The position numbers and the translations under genes are program-made. A DNA stretch of 64,000 nt from Apus apus (taxonomy: Eukaryota; Chordata; Aves; Apodiformes; Apodidae): positions 4,578,056-4,642,055 of the forward strand of contig NC_067304.1 of NCBI RefSeq assembly GCF_020740795.1, written 5' to 3'. Positions within the stretch are counted from its first letter, which is position 1. Every line of letters begins with the position of its first letter. Shown here one piece after another: positions 51,431 through 64,000 of the stretch. Under the pieces are notes generated by a model. That model saw only the letters and a program-made list of their open reading frames with translations. It was not told the origin of the DNA and ran no database searches.

Positions 51431-52311
51431 TCAAAGGGCTCCTCGGAGGCCCCAGACATGCTCAGCATTACTTCAGATATACTCTATCTGCAAGGAAGCG
51501 ATTGGGGGCAGCAACCACCTTTCTCAGATGTGGGCTAGACACAGGATGTCACAGCCTTGTTCGTTTCTGGTGGGTGCCCAGCTGGTTGACAGCCCTGGGA
51601 CAGGGATTTAAGCTGCAGCCCCCCAGCTCCAGCAGCACAAGCCTCGGTCGAGTGGAAGCAAAATCAGAAGGCAAAATGAACTGAACCACCATCACTCTAA
51701 GCTAGACCTGGAAGGGAGATGTAATGTCAACTGTCTGCTGCAGTCCATGGTCTGGAGGGCTTACAGAAGTGGACAAGGTAAATGCCAAACATGAAGTAAA
51801 AGATGTGTCTGACACACACGCACAGAGAAAAAACTGGTTTTCTCCCCTTTTATCACAGTGACATCTCTAGCACGGGGGAGAAAGCAGGAATCTGTCCCTC
51901 TCCTCAGCTGCCTGAGAATTTCAGTTTGAGGCAGAAAGGCTGAATTTCTTACCAGCAGGTAAGAAAAGACCTGTCTCTTCCCCCCTCCACACCCTCAGAG
52001 GGCTTTAACAAAAAAATAAATTACCCAGAGGCAATAATCATGTACAGCCAGCGATGAGAAGCTGTCAACAGCAACCAAGCTGCAGACACAGTTGCAACAG
52101 AACATGGACCCTTTCCTGTTTAAACTGCATTTTGTCCCAATACCCATCAACTACTTTTTGATTTTGTTCCCAGAATGCAGGGCTTAGCTGGAAAGAAAAG
52201 GAAAACCACTTGAGGTGTTGATCTGTAAGGACAGGGGCAAAGGGATGGAGAGGGAAGATTTGGGAGGCTCGCAGCAGCCAGGCTGAAAGGAAGGCAGAAG
52301 CCTGGACTCAC

Positions 52312-52560
52312 CTCCTCCAGCTCCTGCAGCCAGCCCGGGCACCCCGCACGCAGGAAAAAGCTTCTGGAAGAGTTTGTAGGCAGCAGAGGTGGAACGAGAT
52401 GCAGGTACACACACGGGTTTGGTTTCAGGGCCCTCCCTACGCCGGGTGTTATTAGCACCAAACCACTCCTGCGGCGCGAGGTGCTGAGCACACCCCGGCT
52501 CGCTGGGTGCCTCCCACTGCCCCCCACGCCTGCCCAGAAGGACACTCCTGGCCTGGACTC
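52312..52560 (-). other. Possible SLC45A3 non-coding leader exon
   Basis: A consensus donor (CTGGAGGAG/GTGAGT, GT at 52310-52311) lies in a modestly CpG-containing segment about 3.2 kb upstream of the SLC45A3 start codon. SLC45A3 has an untranslated first exon in human. Its upstream limit is arbitrary and no transcript evidence is available. Confidence 0.3.
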
Positions 52561-55500
52561 TCATCTGAACTTTGCTCAAAGCCCTGCCCTGGTGTCAACA
52601 TTTGTCACCTTCTCCTGTTGACCTGCTGGCACTTCACAAACAGCCAGGTTTAGTACATGGGGTTATTATTTTCCTGTTAAAGGCAAGGAGATGTGCCCTG
52701 CAGCTTTGCAGGTAACAGTCTGGCTCTAAAGAAGTCCCAGCAGCAAGACCAAACACTTCATTTAAAATGTTAATCTCTTCCAGGACCATTTATCTGGCAG
52801 ACTGTGCAGGAGAACTGTTTGGGTCTGGTGCTCTGTAACTTTGCCCTGGCGTGAGTCAGACAAACCAACTCCCAGCTGGGAGATACGCTCCACCAGCAGT
52901 ACTTCCACACCACACTGACAGGGAGCCAGCACCAGCCAGTCCAGCCCAGTAGGACCTGGTGTCTTGTGGTGGGAAGACCTTTCACAGACCCGGGGAGTGG
53001 CTCGTCCAAAAAACTGCACAGCAGCAGCCACTTCTTGTCCTCTGGCTTCTGTTTCCCTGAACTTCTGCAGCTGGGACAGTTTGTCCCTCCCTGTGGAGCA
53101 CAACGCCAAGCACCTTGACAAAGGGAACAGCCAGGTCCCCCCAAAGAGGCACACCAGCCCTTCTGTGTAAGGTTTCCTGCACACAGAAGCAGAAGGGAGC
53201 CACATGTGGGGCTTTTTCACAGCTACTCACAGAGCTGTCGTGCCATGGGGACATCATCTGCTGCTGAGTGTTACGGCTTCTACTCTGCTCTTCCTCTCCC
53301 TTCCCAAGTAGAAGTAAAGCATCTTTAAACCCAGGAGTTGTGTTTTAAGCTTACAAACCAAACTTTTCCTTTCCTTCCTCTGCAGAGAAACAACAAATCA
53401 ATTCCGAGAGGCTGGTTCACCTGGCAGCCAGGGAGGAGGCGGGTCCTGGGGGCAGGAGCAAAGCAGCACTGCTGGACAAAGGCAGCCAGGAGCAGAGGGC
53501 TCCCTGCCACCTGCACAGAGCTTTTTCAGCAGGCAACCAAAGCAGAAAGGACTGCACCTCCCACAGTGATCCTGGTGCCTCGTGCCCCCTCTCTCTCCTC
53601 TCCCTCTGAAGCAGCCAGCAGGACAGGGAGGAAGCCAGGCAGCCTGCCTCTGCGGAGCACAAGTCACCAAGCAGCACAACAGGGAGCAAGGAGAAGCAGC
53701 CGGGATGAAGCCAGGGAAAGAGGATTCTGAGAGCCCACTCCTCCAAAGACCAGCAGGTTGCATTCACACATTTCCCCCACGGAGTTTGTTCTCTCTTCAC
53801 ATGCTACAGAAAAAGTTTGGACAAGTGCTCTCCTCTGCTCGATGTGGTACAGAGAAGCAGCAAGGCCCTGCCTGACAAAACCCATGACAGGAACTTGAGG
53901 AGAGCACCAAGGAGTGCACAGACAGACATGCCAGTGGGAACAGGACTGCATCTACCCCTGGTGTCAGATGCACAGACTCCTTTACAGGCAGCAGCACCAC
54001 AGCAGGAGTTCACTTCCCACTTCCTTCCTCTCAGCTAGCACAGACGTTGCCCGTGTGCCCTCACTAACAGACCCTGAATCCCACCTTTGGCTTTAGGAGA
54101 AACAAACCCTGAGGCACCTGAAGGAAGTGGACCATGTGCAGGGCACTGATAGGCACGCACAAGCAAAGACTGAAAGAAGTCTCTCCTCCTTCCCATCTCC
54201 TCAAATCTTCCCAATAGGATCTTACAAGTAATCACACCCAAACAGTGATTTGACAGAATGAAGATTGAGGAATGGACATTTTAAAAATAAAATTCTGGTA
54301 TAGTTACTTGGCAGAGAAAAACTCATTTATTCCTCAGAAGACTACACACCATGCCACTCCATTATCCTTCCAGTCTATCACAGGGGTAAAGAAGGGACAA
54401 GAGATGTTACTAAATGTGGCAGCAGCCTCCCTGATTTATGACAGTCATGTACCTACCCCACAGTTCAACAAACACAGTAATGATCAAACAACAGAGAATT
54501 AGATTCATCAACCATTTGTGACCTCTCAGGGCTCCATAATAAACCCAGCCCTGTCTTACATGGGAAAAAATTATCCCGTAACAAACTTTGCCTTAGGGAA
54601 GAAAAAGCCTCAGGTTCTTAGAGAAGCACCTGAGGAACTGGCCAGTGCTGGAGGCAGGAGATGGAGCTCAGGTGGGGGCTGCTCTGGTCCCACAGCTCCC
54701 AGGTGACACAGACCCACACTTCCCTCCCTCTGACATGGCAGGTTTGATGCAGGAACCTATTCCCAACTGGCAGCAGAGGGAGGGAAGGCCCGAGGGTACT
54801 GACCAGCCATTGGGTTTCCATTCATAACCACAACGTTACACTTCCAACCTTCCAAGGGGCTCTTTATGAATGTCATTAATTCCCCGCTCCCTGGAAGCCC
54901 TTTGGAAGAAAGGGTGGGAGAGAGCACAAGAGGAGTGCTTAGGGAAGGGCTGTTTATCCAGTGCCACATCCTTTCACAGCTATCAGTGTCCATTCACTGC
55001 TGCTGAATGTGAAATGCACCATGGAGAATAGCTCTGGCAGGATGAAATGGAAAACTCACCCGACCTCTCCTGACCCGATCTCCCCTTCCCCCTCCCCTCC
55101 CAAATCTCCTTGACCCCATTCACAGTGTGGTGAGAGGGGAGTGGTCATTAAGCAGGGATGGGAGAACAGCAATTTATTTAGTCTCTCTGAATTAACTCTG
55201 CATTTCCTTTGAGCTCAGGGGCTCCATTATATCAGACTCAGCAGCTCGGCTTAGGAAAGGAGCAGCAGTGGGTGGAAATCCCCTCAGAGAAGAACAAGGA
55301 AGACCCAGGCACCCCAGCCCATTTGGAATTCCCTCCCTCACCCCACAGTGCAGCGTCCAGCAGCCCAGACACCAGGACATATTAATCCAGGACAAATGCT
55401 AGATCCTACAAATGCAGCCAGAGTTTTGGGAAGGGGCAGGTCCCCACGACAGCTCAGAACACCTTCCACGGAGTTTGGTTCAAAGGGAGACATTTGAATT

Positions 55501-57239
55501 TGTCAGGCCTGAAGGGTGGCTCTTTCCTGCCATGCTACAATTGCTTCCTTGCAGCACCCTCAACATGATGATTCTGCTCTCAGGGCTACCTAGAAGCTGG
55601 AGCTTAGTTCAGGCTCTTTTGTGCTGGCTGCTCTCCTGATGCCAGGGGGCCACATCTCCCAGTTTCTTTGGGCCACTGCACCCAGACACTGAGCAAAGCT
55701 CTTGTCTCTCATAACCACCAAGCCACTCACCTTTCCTGCAGATGGCTGGAGCTCCCTGAGATCAGAGTTTGAGATGCAGTCTCAGGCCCTGCCAGATTCC
55801 TGCTGCCATGACCACAGAGTTCCTGTCATTTCAGAGCTACCAGGATATGTCTGCAACTGCCAGGGAGCAGAGGTGGGGCACAAGCCACCCGGTGACCTTC
55901 CCTCTACCTTTGGCTGTCCTAACCTGGGAGGCTGGTTAGTCCTGATGGTGCACAGGGCTGAGCTGTTCCAGCCCCAGGGACTGATTCATGACTGCAGAAG
56001 CTTAAGGAGGAACTTGTTGCTGCCATCAGTGGCTCCCTCAGGTAAAGGTGTATCTGAGAGGGAAAGTGACTGTAGCAAGGCCATGTGAAACAGGTCACTG
56101 TCCCACATTCATCAACTGGATAAAGCAAAGGCACCAGGGAAAGGCAAATGAAGATCCCGATGAGATGGATGAGAAGGTCAAAGTATTTCTCAAGAATGGG
56201 AGTTAGGAAAGGATGATTTCCCAGCCTGGCAGGCTGACAGCACCGTCCATGCTCTGCCTGTCATACAGGGGATGCTTTCCAGGGTGGAGAAAGGTCTGTT
56301 CTGCTTGCCCTTCACTCTGCACACCTCTAGCATTTCACACTCTTTTTGGGAGCCGTGCCAATAGCTCTAGGGGTGCTTTATCCTCACCCTGCAACAGGAA
56401 TATCAAACAGACAGCAGGGCAGCCCACAGGCTCCACTGACCTCTTGTCCCACAACCTGCTTTCTTCCTCTGCCAGACCAAGGAATTGCTCCTGGCAGGAG
56501 GCTTTTCTCCCAGGCTTCAGCTGCCCAAGCTCCAGTGCTTTCCTGTTTGACCAGGAGCAAAGATAGAGAGCAGCAAAGAATGGCCAGTTCCAGCTCATCC
56601 CCCTCCTCTTCCCTTTGCTGTTACACACAGGAACTGCCTGACTAACGAGGTCACTGACTCTACGGAGGCCACGCTGACACTTTTGGAGCTTGCCAGGGGT
56701 CCCAAAGGGACAGTCATCAGCCCAGCAACGCCAGTGGGGGCAGTAACTCTCCTGCAGTTGGCAGATGTCATCACCACCTTCACCCAGCAGCAGCAACAGG
56801 TTTCAGGCTGCCTGGGATCCTGCTGCAGTTCCACGCATAGAGGATGGTCACCAAGCTAAGGGGGTGCAGAGAGGAGCTGAGCACTGTGCCTTCTGCAGAC
56901 AAGTAGGGGCTGAGGCTGCAGCCATGCCTTGCTGGTCTGTAGCTCAGTCCCATTTCCATCAGGGACACCATGAAGGGCTGAGTGCCCCAATAAATATCCC
57001 ATTGCTGTGCTCAGCTGCAGAGGGGATTTCAAATCACACTGAAGGACCCACAATGGGACTGCCTGTGCCTGCCACACAGCTGGGTGGTCTTGCCAGTGCT
57101 CTGGATTGGCACCTACTCACCAAAGTTCATTCAGCACAGAGAAACCTCACACTCTCCTAAACACGCAGTGCGACCGAAGCAGCAGCATTTTCAGACTCTG
57201 CGCTCAAGAGCCTCACTCCTCCTGGTCACCCTTTCCTGA

Positions 57240-57900
57240 GTCGGCGTCAGGTCGGCTATAAACAACTCAAGACCTCCAGACAAGCTTGGCTGGCTCTGCA
57301 TCAGTGCTACAGCTTTGTTTTTCTACTGCACGACCCAAGCTCTTGCTTTTATTCATGAGAGGAGCCCCTGTTTTGGAGCAGGAGGGGAAATGAGAGACGA
57401 TCTGGTTCTGCTTTTCACTTGAGCTCATTTCTGGTGCTTAAATACCATGCCCATCACCCTGGCATTTGGTCTGAGTCAGCCTTTCCCCCACCCCCTCTCT
57501 ATTTTTTTTTTTTCTTGTTTAAATTATTTTTAGCAGAAGAATAAAAATGTAAATTGCACTGGAAAGGGGAAAAATAAGCCCCCTCCAGGTGCCCCCCTTC
57601 TCTGCAGCGTGGTAACGGGCACAGATTATATCCAGCACCACATGACCAGGGACGTATTTATATGTCAGTGTGTAAAACCCACCCTGCTGAGCTGCCTTTT
57701 CTCTGCCTGAGGCTGGGGGCTTCTGCTACGCGTCTAGTCAAACAGGCCCACAAAGGGGATTAAGGAGAGCCCCTCGGCCCTGCAGAGTAATCCATCAAAT
57801 TATCCCTTGTTGGCGTTGCTGTCCTCTTCAGGGGAAAAAAAAAAAAAAAAAAGCTCTCCAAAGGCTTTTAAAGGCACTGAAATTACACTTGAGCCTGAAA
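57240..57900. promoter_or_regulatory. Candidate distal regulatory segment
   Basis: An AT-rich block with homeodomain-like cores (GTAATCCATCAAATTA at 57788-57803), an AP-1-like TGAGTCA near 57473 and a TTTATATG stretch stands out from the surrounding GC-balanced DNA. It contains no open frame. Conservation would decide. Confidence 0.25.
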
Positions 57901-60900
57901 CACTCCACCCAGCTGCTGCAGCCCACAGCACAATGGGCTGGTTGTAAAGGGAATACCGGGAAGAGAGGAGGGAGGAAAAAGAGACGGACACTGTTAAAAA
58001 GGGCAGCGGCCTCCCCATGAGTGACACTCCAACAGGTGGCTCAGACCCCCCCACTCCTGGGACCACACCAGAGCCAGCCCCCCAGCACTGGCTGCACCCC
58101 CTGCCCAGCCAGCCCTCAGCACAGCGAGGCTCCAGGAGGAGTTTGCTGTGCCTGGATGGATCCATGAGCACATCCTCAACAAGGACAGGTTTGCAAAGGA
58201 AGAGTCTGCACTCAACCCTCTCCTGCCAGGAGCAGGGCTGGGGTCTGGCAGTGACCCTGACCACAGGCTGCAGCATGGGCACCCCATGCTACCTCCGCAG
58301 TCCCCAGAGCTCTGCAGCTGGACTCAAAACCCCTACAGAAACCTAATGCAGAGAACAGGCTTGCCTGAGGCTTATGGCATCTTCACCAGTGTCCCCACAG
58401 GCAGAGCAAAGCCAAGGACAGGTCACACTCACCAAAACTCTGTGACTCTCCACCTGGGCACTGAATCTGCATTTCCTTCCACTGCAGCTACCTACATAAA
58501 ACAACTGCACGTGAACTTCTGCGCTGGTCATCACCACCCGATTCTGAGCTATGAAATCCGCTGCCCACCAGCTCTGCCTAAGCAAGCACATGGGATCTCA
58601 CAGGTTTGCATTATCATAATCCTTCTTAGGATGAAATAATCACCAGGAGTGATAAAGGGAAAGCAGACAGGAAAGCACTTACCCCAGTTAACTGGAACTG
58701 GCAAAGACAAGAGACCTGGTGGAGGGTTGTCACACGGGTCACCTTAGCACCGAAAAGAGTGACATGCAACTCCTGTTTTAATCACTAGTGCTGAGCAGAA
58801 GAATTTCCCCAGAGAAGAGATGGGAAGGCAGAAACTCTAGCTGCTTTATCATGTCCGCTTTGCCATGCCTGCTCACAGGGCTGGGAAAATGGGAAGTGAA
58901 ATTGGAACTTAGTGTTTCCAACCAGAGCAGAAATGCTGCGTAACGGGATGCCTGACTCCTCAGGAAGCCAACACCAAGCTCCAGCTCCTCCTGCCTCTGG
59001 CACACTGTGGCTCCAAGGCAGCTCTAGCACTTCTGCCCCATGACAGAGCTTCGTCATTTCTGGCTTTATTTGGAAAGCTTTAACAGTCATGGGGCCAGCT
59101 GAGTCTCAGGACCAGCCTTGGGTGGAGAGGACAGTTCTGATGTACTAGTGTCGCAAGCAGGAGCCAAAGCAAAGACCATGGTTGGTGCTGAGATGTGAGG
59201 CTGCAAATGCAGCCCATCAGCCATGGATCCCGGGCCAGGAGCTCTGCAGGAACAAACTGCCAAGCCCCAGCAGGGGGGCTGGAAGAGTGGTCATTAGCCA
59301 AAACTGCACCCCCAGCAGGCCCATTATAAAAAAAGCAGTGAGGGGTCTGACAAATTTAACCACAGCAGGAGCTGCTGCCACTTAACACTGACACCCAGCC
59401 TGCCCTCTTTCTGCCAGAAGGAACATTTGCCAAGGTCTGTGCCTAGAAAAGAGGGAGGAGAGCAAGCAGCTAAAGCTCCACACATGGCAGTCCTTGGAGA
59501 GCATCAGGCTACAGGCACAGACTTCTACAGTCCCTTTTGCTCAAAAGTTTTCAGAGCATGACCTTGTGCTCTTCCTCAAAGGGTATACTTTGAATCTTAG
59601 ACACACACAGAACTAATGGGCTCTTTTGTAATCACATGGTAGTTAGTCCATTTTTTCATGGTAATTTTCTGGTCTGCAATTCCAGTTATTTGTGTCCCTG
59701 CCGGAGAAGTTTGATGCTAACATATCTCTCAGCAAGCCCTTTGACCTCTGCTGGCAGGTTGGTGGGTTTCTCCCTCTCTGTTTTGTCTCTAAAATGAGGT
59801 CATGGCTTTGAATGAGACAAAGAGCCTTTGCAGCATGAGGAATAGCCCCAAGACAGCTGTGAGTACAGAACCCCCATCAGTCACATCAGCCCCGGAGTGC
59901 ACCAGAGACAAGCGAGCTGGGCAGCAGCCCGCAGCTCCCCCGGGAACGTGGGGTTTTACCACCCTGCTCTGAGAAGAGATCACATCAGTGCTGGTATCAG
60001 AGCTGGTGCAGAACGGATGTGGAGCAGGCAGCCACCCCCAATGGACAAACTCAGAAGGGGGAGGAAATAAAGCAAAACTCTCCAAATACTTTGGACTGGG
60101 AGTGGCTGTAAGATATCGCTGTCCCCGCCACCTGTCCCTCTGGCAGGGTGACCATTACCACCCTGCATGCTGGCTCTCCAACCCTGTGTCCCCAGACCAC
60201 CCTCTTGACTGCAGTGGCCAGGGGAGCTGAGGTGATACCAGACTGCCAGTAAAGCACCTTCTGTCACCAGCCACTGCCAAAGGGACAGGTGAAGAGCAGC
60301 GTGCAGGGAATAACCTGCCCCAGAGAAGTCCTGTTAAGGTCAAAGACCACACGTCAGAGTCCCGAGATCTTTTTTACAAGAACAGTAGTTTTATGTGCCT
60401 GGGGTAGCAAAGATTGTGCACAAGCCCTGGCTGCTGCCTGCAGCACAGTGACTTCTCTGAGTTAACCAGAGCCCTCAGATCACTGCTGAAATAGTCCTTC
60501 CTTATCATGGCACACCAGTCATGAGGCCTGGCTCTGCAAACATGAGATTCTATGATTTCACTTCTGCCTGAAATTGCCTGGATAATTGCAAAGATAAGAA
60601 GCAATCAGATTTTATTTTTTCAGACAGATAAGTTTCACTGGAAGATCTTTTCAGAAGTCTTTTCCTTTCCCCATTCTCATTATCAGTTTAACGTGTTATG
60701 GACCCTGAACAGGCAGGGATTTAGCATGAAGCTGTGGCTGTTCACAGAGGACACAGCAGCACAGAGTGCCTGGAAGGGGAGTTTCCCACTTTCAAGAAGG
60801 CCAGGCTCAAAGCTGCCATTTCTATAGGAGGGGAAGGGAGCAAGACATTTTACCACCCCCCTCATTCTCCACCCTGTCTCTCCTTATTAACTGGAACCTA

Positions 60901-61594
60901 ACTTCCATTTTGAGCCCTGGAAAGATAATCAGCCCTAAATTATTAGCTTTTTAGTAATTAAGCATGGAGTTCAAGTTCAAAGCTCCCTGGATTTTGCAGA
61001 GCACTCTGAGCAGGGGTGCTCAGACTTCTTGTTGCACATGGTTAGTTTCTTGCTGTGATGCAGAGTGAAGGTTTCATCCATCAACAAGGATAGGCAGGAA
61101 AGTGGCTTGAGTGCTGAAGTTACTTAGCACTCAAGAAGTCTGCTGCAGTGGCAGAGGATAAATGAAAGTTTGTGCATTTCAGACTTTGAGCAGAGGAGGG
61201 ATTTTCTCTCCACACTGGGCCCTCTCTTGCCCATATTTACTGGAGTAAAGTTCAGGGTGCTGCAAATGAAGCAGAAAGACCTCTGATATTCCTGTAACAT
61301 GCTCTGGGCTGCCTTGGGCACAGAGCCAGGGCACCTCGGGCAGGCATAGTGCTGGCTTTGCCCAGTAAGAGCTGGGAAAGGACTTATCATCAGCCCCATC
61401 CTGGGCCATTCTGGCTGTGCATCAGCATGTGCTAACTAGCCTCAGCTGCAGCCTTCTGGGAGCAGAGGGGATAACTTGCATTCCCTGCTCGTGCCCAAAA
61501 GGCTTCTATGCTGCTATCAACATTGGCCACAGACAGTGATGAATGGGAATATCTGGGGGCAGCACAAATGTAGACTGTGTTCACAGAAATCAAA

Positions 61595-61745
61595 GATGAA
61601 AGAGGTCCTGTTGAATCATCTTCCCCGGGGCTGCTGCAGGACTGCTCCCAACAGCACATTCTCCAGTGATTTGTCCAGTCTGGAAGGAAGGATCTCAAGC
61701 ACTGAGGTTGCCAGAATTTCCCCTGAAACAATATCCATGGGCTCA
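61595..61745 (-). mobile_element. Possible ancient CR1/L3-type fragment
   Basis: AGAGGTCCTGTTGAATCATC, TTGTCCAGTCTGGAAGG, GGATCTCAAGCACTGAGG and TTGCCAGAATTTCCCCTG follow, in order, the reverse complement of the CR1 3' UTR region. Strongly diverged. Confidence 0.35.
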
Positions 61746-64000
61746 GAGATTTAATAGCTGGGAAGCATCCTTCCCTCCCTCTGGTTATTCCCTGTGCAAT
61801 TCCTGTGCTCTCCTTTTTAAATGCACAGTCAGACCCCCCTCCAGACTACGTTTAGCCACACTCCTAAACCCAGCTTTAGTCAATTCTCGTTGACTGAAGC
61901 CACCCTTCTAGGCCCATTAATTGCTCAGTCGGCCTTGGCTGTAGCACAGCAGCCTTTTGTTCCAGCATTGCTCCAGCTGCTCCCACCGCCCCTAGCACAC
62001 AGGAGTCATTTGTCATAAACATTCCCAAACACACCTCTGGAGTCCAACGGCAACAGTGCCCACACAAAGCCCTTCCCTGTCAGGCCAACAGCCAGTACCT
62101 GGTACGCACAGACTGCTGCCCTGGAAAGCCACTGTCATCCCATTGTTCCTTTGTGCTCCATCTCTTTGCATTTATGAACTGCCTCTTGCCACAGACCTAC
62201 AAGGAAGCTCTCTCTGCACCCAGAACAATCTTTTATTCTGTCTGAACAGGGACAATTTATTCCAAAATCCCAACCAAGGTAGCACAGCAATAATTAGTAC
62301 ATGACATGGGCAGTGATCTGGACTAGCAGCAGTTTCTCTTAGTACATGTACAGTAACGTGGAGGAAGAAAAACTGTTCAGAGCTGCAAATCAAGCACCTG
62401 CTTCTTGCTGTGTGTGTTCCAGCCACCCTCCAGCACTGAGACAAAGAAGCCATTGGGACCACATTCCTACATTACACTTCTTATTTTGCCAGACAATATT
62501 CACGGGGGTCTGTTTTTCCTCTTATGCAGGCTGGCAAAATGTTAAACAAATATTTTTGAACTGCACAAGGAACTGACATTTTAGGACATGAAAACAAGGA
62601 GGAAGGGCACAAATTTGAGGACCTCCAAGGAACAGCATGCCTACAAATAATAAAATGGTGACTTTGTAGTTCCACTTGGTTATGTTTTTTGAACAAGCAA
62701 CTCGATGGCTTGGCTGGTGGACCTATCAGCAGCTTCTGCAGCTCTGTGATACAAGATCAGACTCAGATTCCTGCAGCAGTGAAGAGGAACTGCAGCACAA
62801 GAAAGATAACAGGTTTCAAGTGATGTATGGATTCAACCTACTGTCAGTCTTAGAGACACACGTGCTTTGGCTGTACAGTACAAGCCCCAGGATGCAGAAC
62901 TGGAAAAAAAATCCTTTGCTTTACTTCTTCTTCCTACTTTACTTCTTCCTATTCTTCTGTTTGTGGCAAGTGCAAGATTTCCTTTATGTTATGCAGATCC
63001 ATGCTGACAGGCAATCTTCTATGAGCAGACACATTGCTTGACTGCCTTGCAGAGTCTGCTTTAAAGTTTCTCCCTCTTTTGGAAAAGTAAGGATTCCTCT
63101 GTGAAGGCCTCTGTCCCCTTTCGTAGCTGAGCTCTAGGGTTTCTGTTTTCACATGGATAGTTTTGATGACTGATACTAAGCATTCAGAAATCAAATCAGC
63201 ATTGAAGATAACTTGACAGTTGCTCACCAGCTTCTCATGAGTCCCTTGCTCCACTCACAGCACAATCTTGATCATGAGTTTAACTGCACAGCTGAGGGAT
63301 CACAAGTCTCCCCAGGCTGGCTGTCTAGGGTTAGTTCTAGTTAAAAGTTGCAGTCCTACACTGCCTGCCCCCCAGCAGAAGCCACCAGGCAGGATCATAT
63401 GATGGAATTATTACCAACAGCAGAAGTGAAGGGAGGAGATTCATCAGATAAAACTCTTTTTGGTTTCTGTGTATCCCTCTCCATACAGTCACCACTTGCT
63501 TCTCCTAAGGTACAAGACTTTTTAACTGTTATTGCCTGGTCATCCCTCCTACCACTACCTGCAGCTACTCTCCCACCTCTCCTTTTGCTTCTGCTCCCTG
63601 GGAGCCCTAAATCCACCATAAACCTCCACAACTTTCACCCAACAGGTCAAGTGTTTTGCTTTGATGTTGCCTTTGACAAGATAAGGAGATAGTGACACAT
63701 GCATTATAGAAAACCAAAACAAGGCACTCCTTGGGTGAACTGCTCCACCAGAGAGAAAAGCGGAGAATAAACACCAACAGATGTTACTCACACCACTTAT
63801 AGCCCATCTGAGAAGCTCTACAATCCTACTGTGACAGAAGTGGTAGAAGCCTCTGAAGATACTCAAGTCAGAGGAGGGCATTAGTACTGACTCAGTTGCT
63901 GTGCATGAAACAAGCTAAAATTGCCCAAGAAAATAGAGCTATCGAGAAAAAGACAGACCATCAGCAAATTACTTTGCAACGTCTACTGTGTGGGTTTTTT

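Larger units (their letters stand above)
49105..64000. other. Region upstream of SLC45A3, no coding gene seen
   Basis: I looked for exons of the expected next neighbour (NUCKS1 in human) and found none. Open frames such as 50327-51028 (plus) and 57800-58282 (minus) have no recognisable domain and low-complexity content. The remnants listed separately are all I can support. Confidence 0.45.

Noticed and set aside
60540-60562. ATTCTATGATT as a CR1 terminal repeat
   Set aside because: Only one copy of the octamer and no adjoining CR1 sequence on either side.

Overview
The window is vertebrate nuclear DNA, most likely from a bird. Genes are split by canonical GT-AG introns, two promoters lie in CpG islands, and a CR1 LINE 3' end with the ATTCTRTG-type terminal repeat sits in an intron. 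The gene order matches the human 1q32 block ELK4-SLC45A3, with one difference. I see three protein-coding genes, all on the minus strand, and no convincing gene on the plus strand.

Layout from left to right. About 500-8817 is probably the very long 3' UTR of ELK4, ending at an AATAAA (520-525) followed on the minus strand by a GU-rich stretch. ELK4, an ETS-domain ternary complex factor, is encoded by four coding exons between 8818 and 13955. A non-coding first exon ends at 22197 in a large CpG island (about 21330-22720). A GC-rich minisatellite with a higher-order period lies just upstream of that promoter (23074-23555). From 24000 to 31960 I see no gene. A second gene follows (32092-34935, first exon near 37077): a three-zinc-finger Krueppel-like factor related to KLF15. 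To my knowledge the human ELK4-SLC45A3 interval has no KLF gene, so this is the main discovery candidate. A second G-rich minisatellite (38430-38820) separates its promoter from the 3' end of SLC45A3 (AATAAA at 38927-38932). SLC45A3 (prostein, a twelve-helix major facilitator protein) has coding exons from 42257 to 49104. The remaining 15 kb is gene-free as far as I can see. It holds a possible non-coding SLC45A3 leader exon, a poly(A) tract, SINE/LINE remnants and possible cis-regulatory sequence.

The three genes are transcribed head to tail: SLC45A3, then the KLF15-like gene, then ELK4. In human prostate, SLC45A3 and ELK4 are known to form chimeric read-through/splice transcripts; here the same direction is kept, with an extra transcription-factor gene in between. 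ELK4 is an SRF partner activated by ERK, and its B-box, C-terminal activation domain and FxFP ERK-docking motif are all visible. Exon joints were checked by reading frame: ELK4 adds up to 447 aa, the KLF15-like protein to 370 aa and SLC45A3 to 575 aa, all without internal stops. UTR limits, first exons and regulatory sites are inferences.
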